From NCBI GenBank assembly GCA_004557545.1, contig SFGV01000054.1, forward strand, positions 1 to 12,934: 12,934 nt of DNA, written 5' to 3'. Below the pieces are notes generated by a model. The model was not told where the DNA came from. It worked only from the letters and a program-made list of their open reading frames with translations, and searched no databases. Below, one piece after another: positions 1-7,067 of this stretch; within the stretch, counting starts at the first letter, position 1; every line of letters starts with the position of its first letter. The position numbers were made by a program, and so were the translations under genes. Origin of the DNA: Succinatimonas hippei. Its GTDB lineage: Bacteria; Pseudomonadota; Gammaproteobacteria; Enterobacterales; Succinivibrionaceae.

Positions 1-951
1 GTCGTACCAGGACACCAGCTTGACGAAGTGGTCGTTCAGAGCGATACCAGCCTTCTCGTCAAAGATTGAGGTGTGGGTATTGTTGAGGAAGTCTGAAGAA
101 ACCAGAGGCTCATCAGTGTAATCCATAACACCCTTCATAGGACCAGCAACAGCGGCCTTAATGGCGTTGCAGATGTCCTCATAGGAGGCTGACTTCTCAA
201 GCACGCAGGTCAGATCAACGACTGAAACGTCGAGGGTCGGAACGCGGATTGACATACCGGTCAGTTTGCCGTTCAGAGCAGGGATAACCTTGCCGACAGC
301 CTTGGCAGCGCCGGTGGTTGAAGGGATGATGTTGTCAGCAGCACCACGTCCGCCGCGCCAATCCTTACCACCCTTTGAAGGGCCGTCAACGGTCAGCTGG
401 GTAGCGGTGGTTGAGTGAACGGTGGTCATGAGGCCTTCCTTGATGCCAAAGTTGTCATTGATGACCTTGGCAAGAGGGGCTAGGCAGTTGGTGGTGCAGG
501 AAGCGTTGGAAACGATGTCCTGACCAGCATAGGTCTTGTCGTTAACGCCAACAACGAACATCGGGGTGGTGTCCTTTGAAGGAGCAGACATTACAACGCG
601 CTTTGCGCCGGCCTGAATGTGCTTGCGGGCAAGCTCATCCTTGAGGAAGAAACCAGTTGACTCAACAACGTAGTCAACACCGATGTCACCCCACTTCAGG
701 TTGGCAGGATCACGCTCAGCGGTGATGCGGATCTCGTTGCCATTGACAACCAGATTGCCATTCTTGACCTCAACGGTGCCGTTGAAAGGGCCGTGCATGG
801 TGTCATAGCGGAGCAGGTAGCTCAGATACTCAGGAGCGAGCAGATCGTTGATGCCGACAACCTGAATGCCGAGCTCAGGACGTGCAATCGAAGCGCGGAA
901 CACGAAACGGCCAATGCGGCCAAAGCCGTTAATGCCAACCTTGATAGTCAT
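1..951 (-). CDS. gapA: Glyceraldehyde-3-phosphate dehydrogenase, 3' end outside the window
   Basis: This is the cytosolic glycolytic enzyme that converts glyceraldehyde-3-phosphate, NAD+ and phosphate to 1,3-bisphosphoglycerate. The reading frame is open from the ATG at 949-951 to base 1, giving 317 residues. E. coli GapA has 331, so only about 15 C-terminal residues are missing. The N-terminus MTIKVGINGFGRIGR is the NAD-binding Rossmann signature. The catalytic motif SNASCTTNCLAPL places the nucleophile at about Cys152, and the catalytic His is about 179 in TTVHSTTATQ. The start is fixed by a GGAGG about 10 bases upstream (read on the minus strand) and by alignment to E. coli GapA from residue 1. 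A good promoter lies just upstream. The gene stands downstream of the motY unit on the same strand but about 380 bp away, so it is probably transcribed separately. Nothing in the visible part looks damaged. Family identity is very secure. Confidence 0.97.
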   Translation of the reverse strand, partial: MTIKVGINGFGRIGRFVFRASIARPELGIQVVGINDLLAPEYLSYLLRYDTMHGPFNGTVEVKNGNLVVNGNEIRITAERDPANLKWGDIGVDYVVESTGFFLKDELARKHIQAGAKRVVMSAPSKDTTPMFVVGVNDKTYAGQDIVSNASCTTNCLAPLAKVINDNFGIKEGLMTTVHSTTATQLTVDGPSKGGKDWRGGRGAADNIIPSTTGAAKAVGKVIPALNGKLTGMSIRVPTLDVSVVDLTCVLEKSASYEDICNAIKAAVAGPMKGVMDYTDEPLVSSDFLNNTHTSIFDEKAGIALNDHFVKLVSWYD

Positions 952-1000
952 ATATGGTATTCCTCCACCACAGTTGAATAGACTTTATTTGGTGACCAAT

Positions 1001-1028
1001 AATTTAAACTATACAGGTGATTTGTCAA
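1001..1028 (-). promoter_or_regulatory. Likely sigma70-type promoter of gapA
   Basis: Read on the minus strand, a perfect -35 TTGACA (1028-1023) is followed 16 bp later by TAAATT (1006-1001). This would start transcription about 40 nt before the gapA ATG. The -10 matches consensus at only 4 of 6 positions, and slightly shifted boxes (AAATTA, AATTAT) are also possible. It is assigned from position and hexamers only. Confidence 0.55.
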
Positions 1029-1271
1029 ACGAAAATTTAGCCAGCTTTGGCTTATTCTCATTAAGGTTTTAAAACAAAGTACCTTTTTTCAAGATATTGT
1101 TTTAAATAAAGGATAAAAACGTTTGCTGAGGGTGATACAAATTTTCAGGATCAGATTAGGGCAGACGCTCTGAATAAGCCAGACGAAATATCAGAAACGC
1201 CTCTAACTTGGAATAAAAGCCCCTTTCAAATTGCTGGACATCCCGGGAATAAGTTTCATTTGTAACAGTCA

Positions 1272-1308
1272 CACAAAGTAACCTGACATTTATCAGGCTC
1301 CTTTTGTG
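1272..1308 (-). terminator. Stem-loop after the Sel1-repeat gene, possible terminator
   Basis: The inner stem CCTGA (1282-1286) pairs with TCAGG (1293-1297), and the outer stem CACAAA (1272-1277) pairs with TTTGTG (1303-1308). The structure sits just past the stop of the minus-strand gene. Beyond the inner stem the minus strand is only moderately U-rich, so efficient intrinsic termination is uncertain. Confidence 0.4.
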
Positions 1309-1330
1309 AGACATTTTTCATAAGACATTT

Positions 1331-2953
1331 TTAATGTCTGTGAACCTTGCCATCCTCGTCAATCGTGAAGCCTTCAACCCCGAGCTTGGCGTTTATGTAA
1401 TCAAGATCAATGTGAAAACGCTTGTAAGCTTTGGGCAGTACGGGCAAAGCGCTCTTAAATCCGGTTATAACCTCAGGCTCAAAGGGCTTTACCCCGGAGG
1501 TTGGGTTGTAAACGCTGAGAATAGTCGTAAAGGACTGAGACATAAGCGGCTTACCGTCAAGCAGTGCCTCGCCGGGGGCACTCTCATCGACGCTGCAGTT
1601 ATTTCCCAGCTGCTTTCGCTCATCATAAGTGACCGACTCATCATCAGTGACCTTGGTGAAATAAAGATCCTTGTCCTTTAATTTATTTGAGTGATAGACA
1701 GTAGCGGCCGGATCGCCTGAATCAAAGGAAATCTCGCCATAAAACTGGGAGGCGCAAAGCGCGACCATCTGCTGCAACGCCTCCACGCGGTGCTCCGGCT
1801 CAAGGCCCTTTAGCATGAAATCATAAAATTCGGAGGCTCTGTCAGTGTTGCCGCGTCTTACTTCGTACATGATTGAGAAGGCCAGATCCTGATCTGACTC
1901 CGGGCAACCGATCCCGCAGTAGGTCATAAACGCGTAAAAGAGCGCACCGGTGATGTCCCCCTTTTCGTACGCGTTGCGAAAAAGCCTGTACGCGTTCTCA
2001 AGATCTTTCTGCTCCATCCCTGCGTCCAGTGAAAGTATCGCCACCGCGCTGATGGCAGGACCGAAACCGCGATCTGCAGAGGCGCGCAAATAGGTAAAGC
2101 CCTGATTGACCGCATCGTTGAAATTGCCTCTCAGTGAGATAAGCCCCATGTCATACAGCGCGAGTGGATCTCCTGAGCGTGCGGCGTTTTTGAAAAGCTC
2201 ATATGCTCCGCTCATGTCACGCTGCATGCCGTAGCCGTACCATTTTGAGGCCGCGATCCTGACAGATGCTTCAACAAGTCCCGCCGCTGAGGCGGATGAC
2301 CATGACATAAAGGCGCTTTTAGGACTTAAAACCTGACCTTCTCCTAAAAATTCCATGTCACCGCGGCGCATGAGGGCGTTGGCCGAATCCTTGGCGCAGG
2401 CGTCATTCACGATTATCTTGTAATCCTCAAAGGACTGGCAAAGTCTCATCGCGCGATCATATATCGCGCGGGCGGCTGAGGCTCTGTCCTTCTTTGGAAG
2501 TACTGAGATTGCCTCTGAAAAATACGTCTCAGCGGCCGCGGCGCCTTTGGCGCTGCCAAAGCCCAGAAGCGAGAGATCTCCCATGATCTCATAAACGTAT
2601 TTACCGCCCTGAGCGCGCATAGCCTCAGTAGCGCTTTTGGCCGCGCTTTCAAAATCTCCGTTATAGCACTGTGTCCAGGCAAGATAGGCAAGAGCCAGAG
2701 GATCCTTGTCAGAAGAGGCTCTCATAAAAAAGTTGCTGGCCTCAGGCATTTTTCCGGCGGAAAGCGAGTTTATACCGGCCACAACCACGGACTGCCGCTC
2801 GGAGGTTACATAGTCTGAGACTCCTGTGCCCAGAAATACGGTACCGGCGCAGAACATCAGCGCTGAGGCGAGCATGACAATACACAGTCCGCGGTGCTCG
2901 CGAACAAATTCAACTACAGGGCTTTTGGGTTTTAACTCATCTTTCTTGCCCAT
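1331..2953 (-). CDS. Membrane-anchored TPR/Sel1-repeat protein, coupled to motY
   Basis: This is a 540-residue protein with a short basic N-terminus, one hydrophobic segment at about residues 22-44, and a helical-repeat body that should face the periplasm if the positive-inside rule holds. Residues about 55-165 look like TPR units. Residues about 190-375 contain Sel1-like repeats, for example GAYELFKNAARSGDPLALYD (about 249-268) and NAYRLFRNAYEKGDITGALF (about 320-339). The last 140 residues match nothing I recognise. The ATG is 2 bp after the motY stop, and the SD GGGGAG lies inside the motY end, so translation is probably coupled. Sel1/TPR repeats are protein-interaction scaffolds, so no catalytic role is proposed. 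Because MotX, the known partner of MotY, is itself a Sel1-repeat protein, a MotX-like or motor-associated role is a reasonable inference. It is however about 2.5 times MotX length and has an uncleaved-looking anchor. The exact function is unknown. Confidence 0.85.
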   Translation of the reverse strand: MGKKDELKPKSPVVEFVREHRGLCIVMLASALMFCAGTVFLGTGVSDYVTSERQSVVVAGINSLSAGKMPEASNFFMRASSDKDPLALAYLAWTQCYNGDFESAAKSATEAMRAQGGKYVYEIMGDLSLLGFGSAKGAAAAETYFSEAISVLPKKDRASAARAIYDRAMRLCQSFEDYKIIVNDACAKDSANALMRRGDMEFLGEGQVLSPKSAFMSWSSASAAGLVEASVRIAASKWYGYGMQRDMSGAYELFKNAARSGDPLALYDMGLISLRGNFNDAVNQGFTYLRASADRGFGPAISAVAILSLDAGMEQKDLENAYRLFRNAYEKGDITGALFYAFMTYCGIGCPESDQDLAFSIMYEVRRGNTDRASEFYDFMLKGLEPEHRVEALQQMVALCASQFYGEISFDSGDPAATVYHSNKLKDKDLYFTKVTDDESVTYDERKQLGNNCSVDESAPGEALLDGKPLMSQSFTTILSVYNPTSGVKPFEPEVITGFKSALPVLPKAYKRFHIDLDYINAKLGVEGFTIDEDGKVHRH

Positions 2954-2955
2954 GC

Positions 2956-3918
2956 TTACTCCCCGGTGCCGGCGCCCACATCAGGCACGCTCGCCTCAAG
3001 ATCGCGGTTTACCTTCGCGCTGTCGCGAGAGAGCGTTACAAGACCGTTTCTCGCCTGTGGAGACTCATCGGCAGGTTCATCCTCAGCGTAATTTGGAAGT
3101 GTCAGGGAATTGAATTCCTTAACCTCGATCATGTCATCCTTAAAGCCGGCGTCACTGTAATATTTCTTTAAGGTGTCAGAACGCTTGCGCGCGAGATTAA
3201 CGTTATCGTCCTTTGACGTCATATCATAAGCAAAGGCGCGGATCGTGATGTGATCCACTGCCTTGTCCTCTTTTAAATACTCAAGCTGGGTTTTAAGTCT
3301 CTCAAGCGAGCGTCCGGTCAGCTCATCCTTTTGGAATTTGAACACCACGGGAAGCATCTGGACATCGGTGTAGCTTACCTGCAAAAGACGCTGCTGGCAG
3401 TCGAGGTATTTCTCATACTGTGGCTTGAACCCCAGAGGACTCATCGAGGGGATGATGTTCTGACCTGAGGCGATAGTAGAGTTGGTATAGGGCATGTAGA
3501 TCTGAAGCCCCTGACTTAAGGCGTTCAGAACCTTCCATGAGACTGTAGGGCCTGCCCAGGCGTCAAAGCCTGAGTAAAGCTTAATTCTGCCCAAAAGCTG
3601 CTCGGCGCCGCCTGACTGCCACTCAGGACGGGTGGCAATAAAGCGCATGGATGAGTTCTCTGTTATTCCAAGACGCGGATGGATGCTCAGCGAGGTCTTG
3701 CGGGACTTCCCTGAGTAGGTTCGGAAAGTGGCGGTGCCATAGCCCGGGATATCATTTATAAGATCGCACTGTACCTTTGAGTCGTTGACCGACCAGAGCT
3801 TCTTCGCGGTGTTGTCAATTTTCGGCTCATAACGGATCTGAGCATAAGCACAGCCGCAAAGCCCTATGAGAGAGAGCGCGAGAACCGTTTTGAGAGCTTT
3901 AAGCATTCTGCCATCCAT
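2956..3918 (-). CDS. motY: MotY-like flagellar T-ring protein with OmpA-type C-terminal domain
   Basis: This 320-residue exported protein resembles MotY of sodium-driven polar flagella, which with MotX forms the T ring that holds the stator units. The N-terminal domain carries MotY-like segments recalled from Vibrio: VQCDLINDIPGYG (about 49-61), RPEWQSGG (about 97-104) and the YEKYLDCQQRLL stretch (about 168-179). Cys51 and Cys174 match in position and spacing the disulfide pair reported in Vibrio MotY. Residues about 190-298 form an OmpA-like peptidoglycan-binding domain, with the helix motif NVNLARKRSDTLKKYY at 239-254. A signal peptide is clear, ending either in a lipobox-like LCGC or at AYA-Q. 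The ATG at 3918 lacks a good SD. A second ATG at 3904-3906 (residue 5) with GGATGG upstream gives a more typical signal peptide and may be the true start. It is the first gene of a pair with the Sel1-repeat protein. OmpA-domain membership is secure and the MotY assignment is likely. Confidence 0.8.
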   Translation of the reverse strand: MDGRMLKALKTVLALSLIGLCGCAYAQIRYEPKIDNTAKKLWSVNDSKVQCDLINDIPGYGTATFRTYSGKSRKTSLSIHPRLGITENSSMRFIATRPEWQSGGAEQLLGRIKLYSGFDAWAGPTVSWKVLNALSQGLQIYMPYTNSTIASGQNIIPSMSPLGFKPQYEKYLDCQQRLLQVSYTDVQMLPVVFKFQKDELTGRSLERLKTQLEYLKEDKAVDHITIRAFAYDMTSKDDNVNLARKRSDTLKKYYSDAGFKDDMIEVKEFNSLTLPNYAEDEPADESPQARNGLVTLSRDSAKVNRDLEASVPDVGAGTGE

Positions 3919-3943
3919 TACAAAAATTTGCCGTTTATGATTA

Positions 3944-3972
3944 AAGATATTATCTTACGAAAGATAAAGCAA
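3944..3972 (-). promoter_or_regulatory. Possible promoter of motY with overlapping palindrome
   Basis: On the minus strand TTGCTT (3972-3967), a 17-bp spacer and TATCTT (3949-3944) form a weak sigma70-like pair. A 13-bp palindrome AAGATATTATCTT (3944-3956) covers the -10 element and could be an operator. No sigma28-type flagellar promoter is evident. Confidence 0.3.
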
Positions 3973-4034
3973 AAAAAGTGCCATAACTCTCATGGTATAG
4001 CGATATCAAATCCAGTCAAACGGAAGTCTGCCAT

Positions 4035-5210
4035 ATGAGAATACACAGCGTAAAGAACGCTTTTGTCTACACGAAAAATGGTTTTGAGAAACAGGATTTC
4101 TTATACAGTGAGGATTCAGGGACGTTTGTCGACAAGGCTTGCTCATCTGAAGGTGATGAAAGCTGGGACGCCTCAGGCTGTTATGTGATCCCGGGGCTTT
4201 GTGACATTCATCTGCATGGGGCTGACGGGGCTGATTTTTCAGACGGCGATCCTGACGCGCTTTTGACTATCGCAAGCTGGGAAGCCCGCCATGGCACCAC
4301 GGCCTTCTGCCCGGCGAGCATGACTGTCGATAAAGAAACTATTTTAAAAGCCATGGACTCAGCGCGTTTATTCACAAAAAACGTCAAGGAAGGAAAGTAT
4401 CAGGACGGGAGCCTCTCAGAGCTTCTTGGCGTTTATATGGAAGGCCCTTTTATAAGTAAAAAGAAATGCGGCGCGCAGGATCCTGTCAATGTAAAAGCTC
4501 CCTCATTTGAGTTTCTACAACAGGCGCAGCAAGCCTCAGGCGGTCTTATCCGTTTTTGCGTAACCGCGCCTGAAGGTGATGGCGCCATCTCGTTTATACG
4601 CAAAGCCGCGTCGCTTGGAATAAAGATATGTATCGGTCATACCGACTGTGACTATGAGAAAGCCCATGAGGCCTTTTCAAACGGCGCCTGTGAGCTTACC
4701 CATACCTTCAACGCGATGGCGCCCATGCTCCACCGTGCCCCTGGACCGGTCGCCGCGGCAGCTTTTGGCAACGCGTACGCCGAGCTTATCGCCGATGGCA
4801 TACACGTGCACAACGCGATGATAGCCATGACTTTCAGGATGTTCGGGCCTGACAGAGTGATCCTGATATCAGACTCTATGCGCGCCGCCGGACTTAAGGA
4901 CGGAGCCTACACCTTAGGCGGACAGAAGGTTAACGTAAAAGGCAATGAGGCCAGACTTGATAACGGGGTGCTCGCGGGATCGGTAAGCTGCCTTTACAGC
5001 TGTCTGCGCAACTCGGTTTTAAACGCTAAGGTACCGCTGCATGACGCGGTTACCGCCGCCTCTGTCAATCCGCGCCGTCAGTGCGGAGCCGACACATCTT
5101 TTTTGGGTTCAGGCAATAAGGCCACATTCTTAGTCTTAAGCGCCCCTGAGGCTGGACTTAAGATCAAAAGGATCGTAATGCGGGGAAAGGACATCAGTCC
5201 ATTTAACTGA
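4035..5210 (+). CDS. nagA: N-acetylglucosamine-6-phosphate deacetylase
   Basis: This cytosolic amidohydrolase removes acetate from GlcNAc-6-phosphate to give glucosamine-6-phosphate, used in amino-sugar catabolism and in recycling of cell-wall sugars. At 391 residues it is close to the usual 380-390. The family landmarks are in order: PGLCDIHLHG with the His-x-His pair at 59 and 61, MEGPF with the metal ligand Glu136, GHTD with His202, LTHTFNAMAP with His223, ADGIHVH (about 253-259), and the catalytic Asp280 in LISDSMRAAG. These correspond to Glu131, His195, His216 and Asp273 of the E. coli enzyme. The ATG at 4035 has a modest SD-like GGAAG upstream. No nagB, nagC or nagE lies next to it. It diverges from motY across 116 bp and is followed 108 bp later by rnt on the same strand. 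All catalytic residues are present, so it should be active. Confidence 0.95.
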   Translation: MRIHSVKNAFVYTKNGFEKQDFLYSEDSGTFVDKACSSEGDESWDASGCYVIPGLCDIHLHGADGADFSDGDPDALLTIASWEARHGTTAFCPASMTVDKETILKAMDSARLFTKNVKEGKYQDGSLSELLGVYMEGPFISKKKCGAQDPVNVKAPSFEFLQQAQQASGGLIRFCVTAPEGDGAISFIRKAASLGIKICIGHTDCDYEKAHEAFSNGACELTHTFNAMAPMLHRAPGPVAAAAFGNAYAELIADGIHVHNAMIAMTFRMFGPDRVILISDSMRAAGLKDGAYTLGGQKVNVKGNEARLDNGVLAGSVSCLYSCLRNSVLNAKVPLHDAVTAASVNPRRQCGADTSFLGSGNKATFLVLSAPEAGLKIKRIVMRGKDISPFN

Positions 5211-5318
5211 AAGGAGTTGCTCTTAATAACTCTCAAAGACAGTTTTGGAGAGAGGTCTGATTGGTTTAGAATTGCCCTGCCGCTAATTTGTATGAAAGTG
5301 TTTTAGGAGCGCATTGCT

Positions 5319-5999
5319 ATGGATAAGCAGGAGATTAAGGACAAGTCTGAGAGAGGGGAGCTGCCCCGCGCCTGTGACATCAGCAAGCGCTTTCGCGGTT
5401 TTCTGCCTGTAGTTGTGGATGTTGAGACCGCGGGCTTTGATCCTGAAAAAAACGCCCTGCTTGAGGTCGCGGCCATGCCGCTTGCGTTAAACGATAAAGG
5501 GATCATGGTCCCGGGCGAGATCTTCAGCGCCAATATCCGCCCCTTTGAAGGCTCGGTGCTCGTTGAGGAGAATTTAAAGTTTCTGGGAATTGATCCTTAC
5601 GCCGCCGATCGCAATATTCAGGATGAGAAGGAATCCATCACCGCTCTATTCCGCTTTGTGCACCGCGCCGTCAAGGCCGCCCATTGCAAAAAAGCCCTAT
5701 TAACCGGACACAACGGCAGTTTTGACCTTGGATTTGTAAACGCCGCGGGACGCCGCGCCGGGCTTGAGAAGAAAAATCCCTTTCATCCTTTCACCGTGCT
5801 TGATACCTCAACCGTAGGCGCTCTGGTATTCGGTCATACCGTGCTTGCCAAGGCCTGCATGGGAGCTCATATAAATTATGAGGGCAAAAAAGCCCATGGA
5901 GCGGCCTATGACACCAAGGTTGAGGCTGAACTCTTCTGCACCGCTTATAACCGTTTTACCACATTCTGCGGCCTGCCTGAGCCTATAGTTGAGGAATAG
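5319..5999 (+). CDS. rnt: Ribonuclease T, DEDD-family 3'-5' exonuclease
   Basis: RNase T trims the 3' ends of tRNA, 5S and 23S rRNA and removes the terminal AMP of tRNA (end turnover). It acts as a homodimer in the cytosol. The 226 residues compare with 215 in E. coli, the difference being mostly a longer charged N-terminus (residues 1-20). The DEDDh motifs are complete: Asp34 and Glu36 in VVDVETAGF, Asp136 in HNGSFDLGF, and His193 with Asp198 in HGAAYDTKVEA. They lie 11-12 residues after the E. coli positions. The stretches RFRGFLPVV and NPFHPFTVLDT are also characteristic of RNase T. The start is supported by AGGAG at 5305-5309, 9 bases before the ATG. The 108-bp gap after nagA contains only a weak promoter-like pair (TTGGTT 5261, TAATTT 5284), so co-transcription with nagA is possible. 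The assignment is firm. Confidence 0.95.
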   Translation: MDKQEIKDKSERGELPRACDISKRFRGFLPVVVDVETAGFDPEKNALLEVAAMPLALNDKGIMVPGEIFSANIRPFEGSVLVEENLKFLGIDPYAADRNIQDEKESITALFRFVHRAVKAAHCKKALLTGHNGSFDLGFVNAAGRRAGLEKKNPFHPFTVLDTSTVGALVFGHTVLAKACMGAHINYEGKKAHGAAYDTKVEAELFCTAYNRFTTFCGLPEPIVEE

Positions 6000-6010
6000 A
6001 ACGCGCATCT

Positions 6011-6030
6011 GGCGGCAGTTGTCTGCCGCC
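6011..6030 (+). terminator. GC-rich hairpin just after rnt
   Basis: GGCGGCAG (6011-6018) and CTGCCGCC (6023-6030) form a perfect 8-bp stem closed by a TTGT loop, 11 bases after the rnt stop. The position suggests a role in ending or protecting the rnt transcript. No U-tract follows (CTGTCAATAA), so it may be a 3'-end stabiliser or depend on Rho rather than act as an intrinsic terminator. Confidence 0.45.
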
Positions 6031-6292
6031 CTGTCAATAACCAGATCCTTACCTCAAATTTGAAAAATTCCCAACCATCCTGCCTGGTAATATCATTTAA
6101 AGATTCTTATTTTTTCTATAAATTATTATTTTATTTCAGACCCTTATTCTACTTTAATATCCAATTGGGCTTTATAAGATTAAATTTGATACAATCTTTT
6201 TTAGCAGTTGAGAATCCATATCAGTAATTAAGGGTATTCTGTAACCATACAAAGTTCACAATAAAAAAATTCAGAAAAAAGGAGACACGATT
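6031..6292 (+). other. AT-rich upstream region of sodB
   Basis: This is a very AT-rich leader between the rnt hairpin and sodB and should contain the sodB promoter. Promoter-like fragments exist (TTGATA at 6186-6191, TTGAGA at 6208-6213, TATAAG at 6173-6178), but none forms a well-spaced pair, so no promoter is called. I did not find a recognisable Fur box. The sodB ribosome binding site AGGAG is at 6280-6284. Confidence 0.4.
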
Positions 6293-6865
6293 ATGGCTTT
6301 CACTCTTCCTGATTTGCCTTACGCAAAAAACGCTCTGGGGTTTATTTCAGAGAACACCCTGTCATTCCATCATGACAAACACTTCAAAACCTACGTTGAT
6401 ACCGCCAACAAGCTCGCGGCTGGAACAGAATTTGAGAACGCCTCACTTGAGACTATCATAAAAGGCGCCAAGGGTCCTCTGTTCAACAACGCGGCTCAGG
6501 CCTATAACCATGCCTTCTATTTCAACTGCATCAGCCCCAAGGCTGTTGAGATCCCGGCAAATCTCAAGCATGCCATTGAGAAGGCCTTCGGCTCTGTGGA
6601 GAATTTCACCTCTGAATTCGTAAAGAGCGCGGCCGGCAACTTCGGATCAGGCTGGACCTGGCTTGTACAGACAAAGGACGGCTCGCTTAAGATTGTCAAC
6701 ACCTCAAACGCCGGCAATCCTCTGACCGATGATCTCAAGCCGTTGCTCACGGTTGATGTGTGGGAGCACGCATACTACCTTGATTATCAGAACCGCCGTC
6801 CTGACTATCTTAAAGACTTTGTGGCTCACATCAACTGGGATTTTGTCGCCTCAAACTTTAAATAA
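6293..6865 (+). CDS. sodB: Iron superoxide dismutase
   Basis: This enzyme converts superoxide to oxygen and hydrogen peroxide in the cytosol. The 190 residues are close to the 193 of E. coli SodB, and similarity runs the whole length. The four metal ligands are present: His26, His73, and Asp155 plus His159 in the signature DVWEHAYY. Gln69 in NNAAQAYNH is the second-sphere glutamine in the N-terminal position typical of Fe-SODs rather than Mn-SODs, and FGSGWTWLV (about 117-125) is likewise family-typical. The start is supported by AGGAG 8 bases before the ATG. It appears monocistronic: an AT-rich leader lies before it and a strong terminator follows 30 bases after the stop. In a probably anaerobic host this would be an oxygen-defence gene. 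The call is secure; metal preference is inferred from the glutamine position. Confidence 0.96.
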   Translation: MAFTLPDLPYAKNALGFISENTLSFHHDKHFKTYVDTANKLAAGTEFENASLETIIKGAKGPLFNNAAQAYNHAFYFNCISPKAVEIPANLKHAIEKAFGSVENFTSEFVKSAAGNFGSGWTWLVQTKDGSLKIVNTSNAGNPLTDDLKPLLTVDVWEHAYYLDYQNRRPDYLKDFVAHINWDFVASNFK

Positions 6866-6894
6866 AAAACACCAATAGACTCCTACCTAAAAGT

Positions 6895-6918
6895 AAAGCC
6901 GGCCAGTCCGGCTTTTTT
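6895..6918 (+). terminator. Intrinsic terminator of sodB
   Basis: AAAGCCGG (6895-6902) pairs with CCGGCTTT (6908-6915) around a CCAGT loop, and the T-run continues to 6918. This is a textbook rho-independent terminator. The intron-like sequence begins two bases later, the placement known for group IIC introns. Confidence 0.9.
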
Positions 6919-6919
6919 C

Positions 6920-7067
6920 GTGTGCGCTGCATGCGCACTAACCACAGGGTGAGAGTCCCGAGCCGCCCCGCAGGAGGGAACGGTTAGCGAATTTGCAAGG
7001 TGTTCACGGTAACGTGGAGGCTGAAAGAAGCGAATAGCAAATCTCCGATCCGACGCACAGAAATCAT
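6920..7067 (+). mobile_element. 5' fragment of a group IIC intron (domain I remnant)
   Basis: The stretch begins GTGTGCG directly after the sodB terminator and continues with landmarks of bacterial group IIC intron RNA in the right order: a GTGCGC-like first stem (GCGCTGCATGCGC, 6924-6936), AGGGTGAGAGTCCCGA (about 6947-6962), GGTTAGC (about 6982-6988), TGCAAGGTGTTCACGG, ACGTGGAGGCTGAAAGAAGC, GCAAA, and a GACGCACAGAAATCAT end. I compared these with the Oceanobacillus iheyensis IIC intron from memory, and the order and spacing agree closely. No reverse transcriptase/maturase frame and no domain V/VI-like hairpin are seen downstream, so this is an inactive 5' remnant of about 150 bases. Its right end merges with the radical-SAM pseudogene near 7064-7067. 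Insertion just after an intrinsic terminator hairpin is the known target habit of class C introns and supports the call. Confidence 0.72.

Larger units (their letters stand above)
952..1330. other. Intergenic stretch between gapA and the Sel1-repeat gene
   Basis: No plausible gene is visible in these 379 bases. They contain the gapA ribosome binding site and promoter at the left end and a two-part stem-loop at 1272-1308 at the right end. The middle (about 1075-1270) is AT-rich with no convincing start site, RNA gene or repeat. A short direct repeat GACATTTTT occurs at 1310-1318 and 1324-1332 and is probably trivial. Confidence 0.5.

Noticed and set aside
1334..1681. 115-codon plus-strand frame opposite the Sel1-repeat gene
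   Set aside because: It is antisense to a long frame that has Sel1 repeats and a coupled SD; there is no recognisable product and no good SD.
5212..5233. GAGTT/AACTC hairpin after nagA as a terminator
   Set aside because: It has only 5 pairs and no T-run follows on the plus strand, so it is too weak to call.
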